Positions 1-8,757 of a DNA stretch of 64,000 bases are shown here, in pieces. Source of the stretch: Streptomyces griseoluteus (GTDB lineage Bacteria; Actinomycetota; Actinomycetes; Streptomycetales; Streptomycetaceae); assembly GCF_004784465.1 (NCBI RefSeq), contig NZ_SRRU01000003.1, forward strand, positions 62,001-126,000, in the 5' to 3' direction. Under the pieces are notes generated by a model. It was not told the DNA's origin and made no database searches. It saw only the letters and a list, made by a program, of their open reading frames with translations. Every line of letters starts with the position of its first letter. Position 1 is the stretch's first letter. A program made the position numbers and the translations under genes.

Positions 1-135
1 GTGAAGGGGAGTCGCCTGCACTCGGATCAGTGCCTGACCGGCCTTCGGTGTGGGAACAGGCCGGGACTGCAACCGCAGGACATCGGTGGGTTCACCGGCC
101 TGGACGGCCACGACAGCGCGCATGGATCGAGGCAT
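1..135 (-). CDS. zinc-type alcohol dehydrogenase/quinone oxidoreductase, N-terminus only
   Basis: The first 45 codons of a gene read leftward and run off the window edge without a stop. The predicted start of the protein, MPRSMRAVVAVQAGEP followed by VLRLQSRPVPTPKAGQALI, is the classic N-terminal beta-barrel (GroES-like) pattern of medium-chain NAD(P)H quinone oxidoreductases and alcohol dehydrogenases. A GAAGGG ribosome site sits six bases before the ATG at 135; an in-frame ATG four codons further in (123) and a GTG at 213 are alternatives. Substrate cannot be told from the fragment. Confidence 0.6.
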   Translation of the reverse strand, partial: MPRSMRAVVAVQAGEPTDVLRLQSRPVPTPKAGQALIRVQATPLH

Positions 136-229
136 GAGCAGCCCTTCGTCCCAGAGCATCCAGACGGTCGTTCGCCGGGGCCGCCCGTCCGGGTGCGGAA
201 ACGAGTCCGTCACTCCACGCTATGCCCAG

Positions 230-285
230 ATCGGGGAAGTTTCCCCGGAGCGCCGAAGTCGGCTCCCCTCGGGAGCTTCCCCGAT
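230..285 (-). terminator. hairpin downstream of the PP2C phosphatase gene
   Basis: Perfect 10-base inverted arms (ATCGGGGAAG at 230-239, CTTCCCCGAT at 276-285) with further internal pairing start just after the stop codon of the leftward phosphatase gene. This fits a rho-independent terminator of the U-tract-poor kind common in actinomycetes. Confidence 0.5.
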
Positions 286-292
286 GCGGGGA

Positions 293-1414
293 TCAGAGAG
301 CCATGCGGCGGATGGCGACCACGGCCGCGTCGTCGTCGAGGTGTCCGTGGACGTGGTCCAGCAGGTCGTCGTGGAGGGCGCGCAGGAGTTCGTCGGGGTC
401 GTCCTTGGCCCATGCGGGCGCCCGTTCGTCGAACGGATAGAAGAGCCCGCCGGTGTTGCGCGCTTCGATGACGCCGTCCGTATAGAGGAGAAGCAGGTCG
501 CCGTCCTCGAAGGGGAACGTCTGGACGTCGTAGGCAGCCATACCGAAGGCGCCGCCGAGCCCGATCGGAAGGTGGCTCGCCTCCGGCGTAAGAGGAGTGA
601 CGCAAGAGCCGCGCAGGAGCAGCGGAGGTGGGTGGCCGCAGTTGATGAGGTGGACGACCGGCTCGTCGTCGGGGATCTCCAGGAGGATCGCGGTGGCGAA
701 GTCCTCGTCGGTGTCCTCCTCCGACTGTGACCGCCACTGACTGGCGTCCCAGCGGAACGCGGCGTCCAGGTGCACGGCGAGGCGAGGCAGGGTGGCCTGC
801 CGATGGGCGGCCGCACGGAAGGCGCCGAGCAACAGGGCGGCGTTGCTGATCGCGGCCAGGCCGCTGCCGCGCACGTCACCGATGAGGAGCCGGGTGCTGT
901 GGTGGTCAGTCCGCGCTGCCGCGTAGAGATCTCCCCCCAGATCGGCTTCTTCCTCGGCGGGGACGTACAGCGCGGAAATCCGCAGCGGACCGGTGCGGGC
1001 AGGCAAGGGCTGGAGCAGCACGCTCTGCGCTGCCTCTGCGACGGACCGCACCCGGTGCAGCTGACGCTCCCTCCGGTCCCGCACCACGCAGATGCCGACA
1101 CAGACGGCCGATACGATGACCAGAGCGGTGATCTGAGCCTGGATGTTGCCGGAGGACAAATTCTCTCTCAGTACACCGATCAGCACCTGCGCCGCCACCG
1201 CGAGCGCCCCCATCAGCGCCGTCACGCGGGCGCCCGCGAACGCCACCGTGATCGCCGGTGCCGCCACCAGCAGGGGTCCGAGGTGGATGTGTGGCGGAGC
1301 CAGCACGTCCACCACGCAGACCGCGACGATCAGCGCGAGAGGGATCACCACCAGCGCGGGCGCGTGACCCGGCTGCCAGGAACGCCGGAACACCCGCCAC
1401 ACTCGCAAAGCCAT
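293..1414 (-). CDS. membrane-anchored PP2C/SpoIIE-type serine phosphatase
   Basis: A protein of 373 residues with a hydrophobic N-terminal half (about four membrane spans between residues 18 and 112) followed by a cytoplasmic PP2C-like phosphatase domain from about residue 130. The metal-binding signatures are visible: LGGDLY, IGDVRGSG, INCGHPPP, YTDGVIEA and DDDAAVV near the end. Such proteins dephosphorylate anti-sigma-factor antagonists (STAS proteins) in partner-switching cascades. I chose the ATG at 1414, which has GGAAGG upstream, rather than a longer reading frame starting near 1645 whose extra N-terminus is Arg/Gly/Pro rich and looks non-coding. No anti-sigma partner lies next to it, so its target is unknown. 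Confidence 0.8.
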   Translation of the reverse strand: MALRVWRVFRRSWQPGHAPALVVIPLALIVAVCVVDVLAPPHIHLGPLLVAAPAITVAFAGARVTALMGALAVAAQVLIGVLRENLSSGNIQAQITALVIVSAVCVGICVVRDRRERQLHRVRSVAEAAQSVLLQPLPARTGPLRISALYVPAEEEADLGGDLYAAARTDHHSTRLLIGDVRGSGLAAISNAALLLGAFRAAAHRQATLPRLAVHLDAAFRWDASQWRSQSEEDTDEDFATAILLEIPDDEPVVHLINCGHPPPLLLRGSCVTPLTPEASHLPIGLGGAFGMAAYDVQTFPFEDGDLLLLYTDGVIEARNTGGLFYPFDERAPAWAKDDPDELLRALHDDLLDHVHGHLDDDAAVVAIRRMAL

Positions 1415-1648
1415 GTCCCAAGCCTTCCACCCGCCCTCCCCTGCGGGAACGCGCCGCTCCGGAGGCCGTCCGCCGCGCCTGACGACTGAACGCGCGATCG
1501 CGCCTGTCCGGCGCCGGCTCGTACGGTCCCGACGGCGACCGGGCGCGCATACCGCAGCTCCCCGCACGGGGACACGCGCGCGGCCGGACGGCATCACCGT
1601 CGGCGACAGCGCGCCGGCTCCGCGCCAGTGTCCGAGCGGAGACAAGTC

Positions 1649-1681
1649 AGGACCGGCCGAGCGGGCAGCCCGGCCGGTCCT
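1649..1681 (-). terminator. strong hairpin after the phospholipase-D-like gene
   Basis: Perfect 11-base arms AGGACCGGCCG (1649-1659) and CGGCCGGTCCT (1671-1681) with an 11-base loop lie 36 bases downstream of the stop of the leftward gene at 1717. The rest of the 1415-1716 gap shows nothing else convincing. Confidence 0.65.
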
Positions 1682-1716
1682 GCGAGCGACAGACCGTCGA
1701 CCGACGCGTCAGACGA

Positions 1717-2979
1717 TCAGCAGGTCCCCGCCCGGCTGTAGGAACCCAGCGTCTCCAGCGTGGTGTAGTTCGACTGGTACGCGTTGAAGACCGCCGGCGT
1801 ACCGCTGTACTTCAGCAGCGCCTCGTCATTGGCGTGCAGGGACTGGGTGGTGTAGTTGACACTCCCCGTCCAGATGATCTGCGAGGGCGTACCCAGGTAA
1901 TCGGCGTCCACCAGAAGGTACTTCGAATGCAGCATCGCGGCAGGCGGAGCCGTCTTGGCGAACCGGTAGACGGCCACACCGCTGTGCGGACCGCAGGCAC
2001 TCAGGGCATTGAGCGCGTTGTCGTCGGACGTGCCCTGATCGGTGTAGACCACGTGCACCGTGCAACCAGCGTCGTCCAGGCTCTTCAACTTCTGGGCGAC
2101 AGCCACGTCCTTGAGGTCGTACATGGCCAGATGCACACTGCCCCCGGTGGAACAGTCGATGTTGCCCAGAACACCGAGGATGACATCCTCAGTGGGGTCC
2201 TGCTGCGGGAAGAAGTACGCCTTCGCGCTGGTGCCGGTCACGGCGTTGGCACCCGTCGCCGTCGTGTAGTCGACACTCGACGCCTTCCCCGACATCTGAG
2301 CCGCCTTCATCGCCGTGAAACGGTCGACGTAAGCCTGGTAGATGTCCGGCTGGTCGACCAGGGTCAGCGCGTTGTTCCACGCGTTGATCCCACCGTTCAC
2401 ACCCGAGGTCGCGGAGATCATGTTCGCCGACGACTGCACCAGCACATCGGAACTGCCCGACGTGCTGGTGAACAGGTAGAACTTGTCGTGGTTGATGATG
2501 CCGCCGGCCGTGTCGTGCTCGATACAGCCGCCGTGGCACAGCAGAACGTACGAGAGCGCAGCCGGGTCGGACCCCAGCACCGAGGCCAGGTCGGCGGTGG
2601 TCTTCTGGATGTTCGACGTCGGCATGTAGTCGTCGGCGACGATCTTGATGTTCACGCCGCGCCGGTAGGCACCCACCAGGGCGTCGTAGTACGCCTGCGA
2701 ATTGAACGCGTAGATGGCGATACGGATCGTCGACCCTGCCGGGGCCCCGTCGATCAGACCGATCAGGTAGTTCTCGAGCGCGTACTTGTCCGTCGCGTCG
2801 TTGGGGTTGTTGAAGACGGCGTTGTTGGCCAAGGGAGTCGTGGCATGGCTCGGCACCCCGAAGGCGACAACGGATACCACTGACATCACGAGAGCGGATA
2901 TCAGCTGAGCGAAACGAAGCCGTAGAAATCTACGCACAGCGCACCTTTGTGTGAAGCCCGAGAAGGGCAGCGAGTTCAT
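1717..2979 (-). CDS. secreted phospholipase-D-like (HKD) protein
   Basis: A 420-residue protein with a signal peptide (hydrophobic stretch about 25-42, likely cleavage near SHA at 44-46) and two phospholipase-D-type halves. The C-terminal half has a full HxK(x)4D motif, LHSKYLLVDAD near residue 350, followed by the usual GSxN-like TGSVNYT. The first half has INHDKFYLFTS at about 162-172: histidine 164 and lysine 166 are present but the aspartate position is a threonine. Substituted HKD halves occur in this superfamily, so phosphodiesterase activity is likely but not certain. Cysteines in both halves suggest disulphides, in line with secretion. Substrate (phospholipid or nucleic acid) is not evident. 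The start is the ATG at 2979. Confidence 0.8.
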   Translation of the reverse strand: MNSLPFSGFTQRCAVRRFLRLRFAQLISALVMSVVSVVAFGVPSHATTPLANNAVFNNPNDATDKYALENYLIGLIDGAPAGSTIRIAIYAFNSQAYYDALVGAYRRGVNIKIVADDYMPTSNIQKTTADLASVLGSDPAALSYVLLCHGGCIEHDTAGGIINHDKFYLFTSTSGSSDVLVQSSANMISATSGVNGGINAWNNALTLVDQPDIYQAYVDRFTAMKAAQMSGKASSVDYTTATGANAVTGTSAKAYFFPQQDPTEDVILGVLGNIDCSTGGSVHLAMYDLKDVAVAQKLKSLDDAGCTVHVVYTDQGTSDDNALNALSACGPHSGVAVYRFAKTAPPAAMLHSKYLLVDADYLGTPSQIIWTGSVNYTTQSLHANDEALLKYSGTPAVFNAYQSNYTTLETLGSYSRAGTC

Positions 2980-3129
2980 GCACAGGCAACGCGCGCACCT
3001 TGATCACGGCACGCGCGCGGCCTGAGCATAGGGGTACCGACACCGGTGCGTCACAGCCGCGTCGTCACCGTCGCAACGCGATGTCCGCGGCCCCCGGCAC
3101 CTGAGGGTCCGGGTGTGAGGGGGCGGGCA

Positions 3130-3940
3130 TCAGCGAATGCGCTCCAGTTGCTCGCGGTGCATCCACTTCGGCAGTCCCGGCGCTTTTAGAAAACCCTCGG
3201 CGCGGGCGGCGGCCAGCCCGATGCGCACCACGTCGGTGCTCTTCTCGAACCGCATGTAGCGCGGCTCCCGGATGGGCCGGTACTTCGCGTTGGCGCGGTA
3301 GAGCGACTCGATCTGCCACCAGCGGGAGAAGAAGGCGAGCAGGGAGCGCCACATCCGCAGGACCGGGCCCGCGCCGAGCCGGGCGCCGCGCTCGAAGGCG
3401 GAGCGGAACATGGCGAAGTTGAGCGACAGTTGGGTGATCCGGGCCTCGTCCGCGCGCTGGATCAGGTCCAGCACCATGAACTCGATCAGTCCGTTGCCGG
3501 CCTCCCGGTCCCGCCGCATCAGGTCCAGCGACAGCCCTTTCTCACCCCAGGGGACGAAGCTGAGCAGCGCCCGCAACCGGCCGTCGGCGTCGGCACATTC
3601 GAGCATCAGGCAGTCGCCGTCGGCGGGATCGCCGAGCCGTCCGAGGGCCATGGAGAAGCCCCGCTCGGTGTCGCCGTCACGCCAGTCGTCGGCCAGCCGC
3701 ACCAGCTCGGCCATCTCCTCGGCGGGAATCTCGGCGTGGCGCCGTATCCGCACGGTGTAGCCGACCCGGCGGACCCGGTGTGAAGAGGTCCGCCGTGTCG
3801 TGCCGCCGGATGTCGTCCCAGAAGGACACCCACACCGCCCCCAGCGCGTCCACCGCGGCGGCCACCCGCAGGTACCACAGCCCGAACACGGCAGCTCGAC
3901 GCCCACACCTGCCATGGAGCCGGTTCTCGTCCGAACGCAA
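3130..3940 (-). pseudogene. remnant of a DUF2156/phosphatidylglycerol lysyltransferase-like gene
   Basis: The last ~200 codons (3130 to about 3770) are clean coding sequence for the C-terminal GNAT-like domain found in MprF/LysX-type lysyltransferases and DUF2156 proteins: [37 protein letters not shown] and the [16 protein letters not shown] block are intact. Upstream the frame continues only as Arg/Gly/Thr-rich nonsense, while another frame (about 3800-3930) encodes plausible protein ([16 protein letters not shown]). The two are out of register and the sequence joining them ([20 protein letters not shown]) lacks residues normally present. I read this as a gene that lost its N-terminal membrane part by deletion and frameshift. 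A truncated cytosolic protein starting internally cannot be excluded. Confidence 0.55.
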
Positions 3941-3981
3941 GCGATGCCTCCCAGGCCTTGACGACGGCGCTTGATCAGCAT

Positions 3982-4558
3982 CTAAAATAGAATACGATTC
4001 GAGATCGGATTCGCCCCCACCCGTCTGCGAGGCGGATTGCGACACGGATCACGCCGAGCAGAGACCCTGGGGATCAGGTCGTGCCCCTGAGGCGAGCGAG
4101 ACCGCAGGTGGCGACCCACCTCGCACCGCCAAGATCACTCCAATGGCCGATACGAAGTCTCCCGGCCGACGGGGCATTTCTACCGGCTCGCCGCACTCAC
4201 TGCACGAGGCGCACTCACCAGGGCCTCTACAGCCGGAGCGCGGCAGCGGACACCCCGCGATGCTTGAGCTGATCCTCACCTGCACCCGGCCGGGGCACGC
4301 CGAGCGAGTACAAGCACCTGTCCCCCTCCACGTGACCTTCGCCGCCACAAGGCCGATACTGCCGACAGTAGTACTGCCATCTCAACGTCACAGACCACCC
4401 ATCGACACCTGACACTCCACCACGAAAGTCAGCATCAGACCGCCGGAGCCCGTCTCCGGCCGCCAGGGACCGCCAAGATCAAAAAGCGACCTCACTCATC
4501 CTGACCAGCGCAAACGCTGCTCAAAGGCCCGTCTGCTAGCTCTCACCAGGAGACACCG
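3982..4558. other. long gene-poor gap upstream of dhaK
   Basis: No gene is convincing here. One leftward reading frame at 4049-4348 (99 codons) has five cysteines in a loose zinc-ribbon arrangement (CASCSECGEPVEMPRRPGDF) and could be a tiny unknown protein or the decayed end of one, but it has no clear ribosome site. The dhaK promoter should lie between about 4400 and 4540; I see no clear -10/-35 pair. Confidence 0.3.
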
Positions 4559-5551
4559 ATGAAGATGCTGATCAACGTCCCCGAGACCGTGGTGGCCGAT
4601 GCGCTGCGGGGTATGGCGGCCGCGTATCCGGATCTGAACGTGGATGTGGAGAACCGGGTGATCGTCCGGCGGGACGCGCCGGTGGCCGGGCAGGTGGGGC
4701 TGGTGTCGGGGGGCGGGTCGGGGCATGAGCCGCTGCACGGCGGGTTCGTCGGACCCGGGATGCTGGCGGCGGCCTGTCCGGGTGAGGTGTTCACCTCACC
4801 GGTGCCGGACCAGATGGCGCGGGCCGCGGCGGCCGTGGACAGCGGGGCCGGGGTGCTGTTCATCGTGAAGAACTACACCGGCGACGTGCTCAACTTCGAC
4901 ATGGCCGCCGAGCTGGCCGAGGACGAGGGCATCCAGGTCGGCAAGGTCCTGGTCAACGACGACGTCGCCGTCGCCGACAGCCTCTACACCGCCGGCCGGC
5001 GCGGCACCGGGGCGACCGTGTTCGTGGAGAAGATCGCGGGCGCGGCGGCGGCCGAGGGGCAGCCTTTGGAGCGGGTGGAGGCCATCGGCCGCCAGGTCAA
5101 CGACAGCTCGCGCAGCTTCGGGGTGGCCCTGGGCGCCGTCACCACCCCGGCCAAGGGCTCCCCCACCTTCGATCTGCCGCCCGGCGAGCTGGAGTTGGGT
5201 ATCGGCATTCACGGTGAGCCGGGCCGCGAGCGGCGCCCGATGATGACCTCCGGCGAGATCGCCGACTTCACGGTGCACGCCATCCTGGACGACCTGGCCC
5301 CGCGCGGCCCGGTACTGGTCCTGGTCAACGGCATGGGCGCCACCCCGCTGCTGGAGTTGTTCGGCTTCAACGCCGAGGTCCAGCGGGTGCTGTCGGAGCG
5401 GGGCGTGGCCGTCGCCCGCACGCTCGTCGGCAACTACGTCACCTCGCTCGACATGGCGGGCGCCTCCGTCACCCTGTGCCAGGTCGACGAGGAACTCCTG
5501 CGGCTGTGGGACGCGCCGGTCCGGACCCCGGCACTGCGCTGGGGGATGTGA
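4559..5551 (+). CDS. dhaK: dihydroxyacetone kinase, DhaK subunit
   Basis: DhaK (330 residues, normal length) binds dihydroxyacetone covalently as a hemiaminal and presents it for phosphorylation by DhaL-ADP. The N-terminal glycine-rich segment LVSGGGSGHEPLHGGFVG (residues about 49-66) and the substrate-histidine motif GIGIHGEPG (about 217-225) are both present. The ATG at 4559 follows a good AGGAGA ribosome site. It is the first gene of a dhaK-dhaL-dhaM operon, which makes the system PEP-dependent rather than ATP-dependent. No glycerol dehydrogenase or regulator is adjacent. Confidence 0.95.
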   Translation: MKMLINVPETVVADALRGMAAAYPDLNVDVENRVIVRRDAPVAGQVGLVSGGGSGHEPLHGGFVGPGMLAAACPGEVFTSPVPDQMARAAAAVDSGAGVLFIVKNYTGDVLNFDMAAELAEDEGIQVGKVLVNDDVAVADSLYTAGRRGTGATVFVEKIAGAAAAEGQPLERVEAIGRQVNDSSRSFGVALGAVTTPAKGSPTFDLPPGELELGIGIHGEPGRERRPMMTSGEIADFTVHAILDDLAPRGPVLVLVNGMGATPLLELFGFNAEVQRVLSERGVAVARTLVGNYVTSLDMAGASVTLCQVDEELLRLWDAPVRTPALRWGM

Positions 5552-5597
5552 TACGGCGGAGTCAGTGGTCAACATCCCTACCAGCCAAGGAGATCCA

Positions 5598-6209
5598 GTG
5601 CTCGACGCCGACTTCTTCCGCCGTTGGATAACGGCGACCGCCGCGTCCGTCGACCGGGAGGCGCAGCGGCTCACCGCGCTCGACTCGGCCATCGGCGACG
5701 CGGACCACGGCAGCAATCTCCAGCGCGGTTTCGCGGCCGTGCTGGCCACCCTGGAGAAGGAGGCGCCGGACACGCCGGGTGCCGTGCTCTCGCTCGCCGG
5801 GCGCCAGCTCATCTCCACGGTCGGCGGCGCCTCCGGCCCGCTGTACGGCACGCTGCTGCGCCGGGCCGGGAAGGTGCTCGGGGACGCGCCCGAGGTCACT
5901 GAGGCGCAGTTGGCGGAGGCGCTGCGGGCCGGGGTGGACGGGGTGAAGGCGCTCGGCGGGGCGGCGCCGGGCGACAAGACGATGCTGGACGCGCTGATCC
6001 CGGCCGTGGACGCGCTCGGCGAGGGTTTCGACGCGGCGCGCCGGGCAGCCGAGTCCGGTGCGGTGGAGACGACCCCGATGCAGGCACGTAAGGGCCGGGC
6101 GAGCTATCTCGGGGAGCGCAGCATCGGCCACCAGGACCCCGGTGCCACCTCGTCCGCCCTGCTGATCGCCGCGCTCGCGACCGCGGCGGAAGGAGGCTCC
6201 GATGAGTGA
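5598..6209 (+). CDS. dhaL: dihydroxyacetone kinase, DhaL (ADP-binding) subunit
   Basis: DhaL carries a tightly bound ADP that is phosphorylated by DhaM and passes phosphate to dihydroxyacetone on DhaK. The nucleotide/magnesium motif IGDADHGSNLQRGF near residues 33-46 and GGASGPLYGTLL further on are typical. I start it at the GTG at 5598, five bases after AAGGAG, giving 203 residues; an upstream in-frame GTG at 5565 has no such site. It lies 46 bases after dhaK and overlaps dhaM by eight bases, so translation of the two is probably coupled. Confidence 0.95.
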   Translation: MLDADFFRRWITATAASVDREAQRLTALDSAIGDADHGSNLQRGFAAVLATLEKEAPDTPGAVLSLAGRQLISTVGGASGPLYGTLLRRAGKVLGDAPEVTEAQLAEALRAGVDGVKALGGAAPGDKTMLDALIPAVDALGEGFDAARRAAESGAVETTPMQARKGRASYLGERSIGHQDPGATSSALLIAALATAAEGGSDE

Positions 6210-6612
6210 CGAGCGGCATGTCGGAATCGTGCTGGTGTCGCACAGCGCCGAGGTCGCCGAGTCGGTGGCCGGGCTGGCGAAGGCCCTGGCGGGCGGTGCC
6301 ACGGAGGTACCGGTCGCCGCGGCGGGCGGCACCGAGGGCGGCGGCTTCGGCACCAGCGCGGAGCTGATATCGGCGGCGGCCGCCGCCGTGGACCAGGGCG
6401 CGGGGGTCGCGGTCCTCACGGACCTGGGCAGCGCGGTGCTCACGGTGAAGGCGCTGCTCGCGGAGGGCGACGAACTCCCGGCGGACACCCGCCTGGTGGA
6501 CGCCCCGTTCGTGGAGGGCGCGGTGGCCGCCGTGGTGACCGCCGTGACGGGTGCCGACCTGGACGCGGTGGTGGCCGCCGCGAGCGAGGCGTACGCCTAC
6601 CGCAAGGTGTGA
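6202..6612 (+). CDS. dhaM: PTS-dependent dihydroxyacetone kinase phosphotransferase, DhaM
   Basis: A 136-residue EIIA-mannose-fold domain with the phosphoryl-accepting histidine in IVLVSHSAEVAE (His about residue 14) and the conserved VLTDLGSAVLTVK block. It passes phosphate from HPr to the ADP on DhaL. Unlike the longer Escherichia coli DhaM it has no HPr or EI-like domains, as is usual in Gram-positives, so it must rely on the general PTS proteins. The start overlaps the end of dhaL and a hairpin follows the stop. Confidence 0.92.
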   Translation: MSDERHVGIVLVSHSAEVAESVAGLAKALAGGATEVPVAAAGGTEGGGFGTSAELISAAAAAVDQGAGVAVLTDLGSAVLTVKALLAEGDELPADTRLVDAPFVEGAVAAVVTAVTGADLDAVVAAASEAYAYRKV

Positions 6613-6617
6613 ACGCC

Positions 6618-6647
6618 GGGCCGGTCCCCGTCAACAGGGGCCGGCCC
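6618..6647 (+). terminator. terminator of dhaKLM
   Basis: GGGCCGGTCCCC (6618-6629) can pair with GGGGCCGGCCC (6637-6647), with one bulged base, starting six bases after the dhaM stop codon. Confidence 0.55.
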
Positions 6648-6655
6648 GCACACCG

Positions 6656-6835
6656 TCAGCCCGGGCGTCCGACGAACTTCCGGGCCGGTTCCTCCCCTTG
6701 GGCCACCACGTCGTCGTGGGAGAAGTACGGGTCCGCACCGCGGTCGCAGCGGGTGCCTGGCCGGCCGTCGCAGTCGATGTCCGGGTCCGCCTTGAAGTAC
6801 ACAGGGCACGTTCTGCGGCCGGATGGAGCAGTTCA
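6656..6835 (-). pseudogene. fragment of a GH75-type chitosanase gene
   Basis: Read leftward from about 6802, 48 codons encode a stretch with VYFKADPDIDCDG and TRCDRGADPYFSHDD before a TGA at 6656-6658. This is the cysteine/aspartate pattern (ADxDIDCDG, CN/D, DPxF) of glycoside hydrolase family 75 chitosanases, which in intact enzymes sits in a ~230-residue secreted protein. A stop codon lies about a dozen codons upstream in the same frame, and neither a signal peptide nor the rest of the domain is present in 6659-7087. High third-position GC over these codons argues that it was once coding. The remainder of the gap up to 7087 shows nothing else. Confidence 0.45.
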
Positions 6836-7087
6836 CGGGGGTCCGGAGGGCGGATCGGCGAGGTCCGACCCCCCGGCCGCCCGCGTCGGCGCGGTTTCGG
6901 CGACGACAGCGTGTCCGCGCCACGGGCATGAACTGGTCTCCGCATAGGGGCAGTTCACGCCTCAGGGAAGCCACAGCATACGTAACGCCCGGACACCCTC
7001 ACCAGCGCCCCCCTTGCCGGGACGGCCCCGCAGGCGCCATATTGGTCCGGACCTTTGCCGTGATGCGGGCCTCCGGGAGGCAGCGCC

Positions 7088-8062
7088 GTGCGACGAGTTC
7101 CCCTCCGCCCCGGCCGCTGGGCGCCGCTCTGCGCGGCCCTCCTGCTGGCCGCCTCCTGCGGTACGGCCGACGGTGAGTCCGGCGAGGGCCCGGTCCCCGG
7201 CGCCCCGACCGGCGTCACCGCCGACGCGGGGACTGCCATCAGCGTCCATGTGATGTGGAACGCGGCCGACTCCGGCGTCCATGCCTACGAGGTATATCGC
7301 GGCCCCACAAAAGTCGGCGAAGTACCGGCCGCCCAGCACATGGTGGATGTCACCAGGCTCAAGCCGTCCACCCCGTACGTCTTCACCGTGCGGGCCCGGA
7401 GCGCGGACGGCCGCCTCGGGCCGCCGAGCCGGGAGGTACGGGCCCGGACGCCCGCCTATGTGGCCGCGGACCATGTGGCGCCGAGCCGCCCCGGGCGGGT
7501 CACCGGCAAGGTGGTGGACGGGCGTGCGGTCCAGTTGTCCTGGGCGGCCGCGCGCGACGACCGGGGCGTGCGGTCGTACGCGATCCAGCGGGCCGGGGTG
7601 AAGATCCACGCCGTGGGCGGGGCCCAGACCGCGACCGTGGTCACCGGCCTGCGCCCCGGAACCCGCTACGCCTTCACCGTCCGGGCCCAGGACGCGGCGG
7701 GGAACCTCTCCCCCGCGAGCACCCCGGTCCGGCTCACCACCCCGGGCGCCGACGACCGCCGGGGCACCGCGCCGACCGGGTTCGATGTGGTGTCGCGCCA
7801 CACAGCCGGGTCGTACTACCTGGATCTGGCCTGGGACCCGCCGACCGTGGACGGGGTGATCACCGAGTACCAGATCCGGCTGGACGGGGACACGGACAGC
7901 TCGCTGGTGTGGGGCGGCACCCCGCCGTCTGGCCGGGCACACCACAGCCTCTACGCCGGCCGGCAGGCCGGTCGGGTGCACCGGGTGCGGCTGCGGGCCC
8001 GGCTGCCGGACGGCACCTGGGGCGGATTCTCCGCGGAACGGACCGTCACCACGGGCCGCTGA
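7088..8062 (+). CDS. lipoprotein with three fibronectin type III domains
   Basis: A 324-residue protein starting at GTG 7088. The first 24 residues form a lipoprotein signal peptide ending in the lipobox LLAASC, so it should be tethered to the outer face of the membrane. Three fibronectin-III-like repeats follow (about 39-122, 130-222 and 230-322), each with the SWxA/TGLRPGTRYAFTVRAQD type of strand pattern. No catalytic domain is visible. Fibronectin modules in streptomycete exoproteins usually mediate carbohydrate or protein contacts; here the partner is unknown. It stands alone between the chitosanase remnant and another exported protein. Confidence 0.8.
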   Translation: MRRVPLRPGRWAPLCAALLLAASCGTADGESGEGPVPGAPTGVTADAGTAISVHVMWNAADSGVHAYEVYRGPTKVGEVPAAQHMVDVTRLKPSTPYVFTVRARSADGRLGPPSREVRARTPAYVAADHVAPSRPGRVTGKVVDGRAVQLSWAAARDDRGVRSYAIQRAGVKIHAVGGAQTATVVTGLRPGTRYAFTVRAQDAAGNLSPASTPVRLTTPGADDRRGTAPTGFDVVSRHTAGSYYLDLAWDPPTVDGVITEYQIRLDGDTDSSLVWGGTPPSGRAHHSLYAGRQAGRVHRVRLRARLPDGTWGGFSAERTVTTGR

Positions 8063-8213
8063 CCGCCCGGACGGCCGAGCGCGTCACCTGAGCGGACGCC
8101 CAGCGCATGCGGCGCCCCGCCGGGCCGCGTTGGCTGCTTGTGGGGTGGCACGGATGTTCCCGACCCCGGCGGCGCACGGGACGTACCGCCACCGTGCCGC
8201 CGGAGGCGAGCCC

Positions 8214-8753
8214 ATGCGCTACATACGACTTCTCTCCCGTTCCGCCGCTCCCCTGGCGGCCGTCGCGCTGCCGCTCGCGCTCGCCGGACCGGCCGCCGCG
8301 GCGGCCGGGATCTCCGTCAGCACGTCGGGCGCCAATGTGTCGGTGGTGACCAGCGCCTGCGCTCTGAACAACGGCACTTGGGGCACGGCCTCACTGCTGG
8401 GTGCCCAGCAGACGAGCTTCGCCCAGGGGCGGCAGGTGGCGCTGTCCGGTACGACGGTCAGCCAGTCGGCCGCCTGGTCGGCGGTGGCACCGGGGACCTA
8501 CACGGTCGCGGTGCAGTGCTCCAACGGTGTCTTGGCGGGGAGCCAGGTGGTCAACGTGTCGGCGTCCACCACACCGGCACCGACCCGCGCGGCCACGTCC
8601 GCGCCCTCGCGGGGTGTGGCCGGCGGCCTCGGCGGCGCCACCCGTGACTACGGCACGCTCACCCTCGGGGTGGGCTCGGCGCTGGTGGGGTCCGCGGTGA
8701 TCGCGGGCGCCTGGTTCCTGCGCCGCCGGCCCAAGGCGTACCGGCGTTACTGA
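8214..8753 (+). CDS. secreted cell-surface protein with C-terminal membrane anchor
   Basis: A 179-residue protein beginning at ATG 8214 with GGAGG upstream; a longer frame from 8130 adds an unlikely N-terminus. A signal peptide (about 1-29, ending in AAAA) is followed by a small Ig-like domain with two cysteines (CALNN and VQCSNG), a Thr/Ala/Pro linker, and a C-terminal hydrophobic segment followed by RRRPKAYRRY. The layout resembles surface proteins retained by a membrane anchor; there is no LPXTG sortase motif. Function unknown. Its stop lies four bases from the convergent padR-type gene. Confidence 0.75.
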   Translation: MRYIRLLSRSAAPLAAVALPLALAGPAAAAAGISVSTSGANVSVVTSACALNNGTWGTASLLGAQQTSFAQGRQVALSGTTVSQSAAWSAVAPGTYTVAVQCSNGVLAGSQVVNVSASTTPAPTRAATSAPSRGVAGGLGGATRDYGTLTLGVGSALVGSAVIAGAWFLRRRPKAYRRY

Positions 8754-8757
8754 GGGA

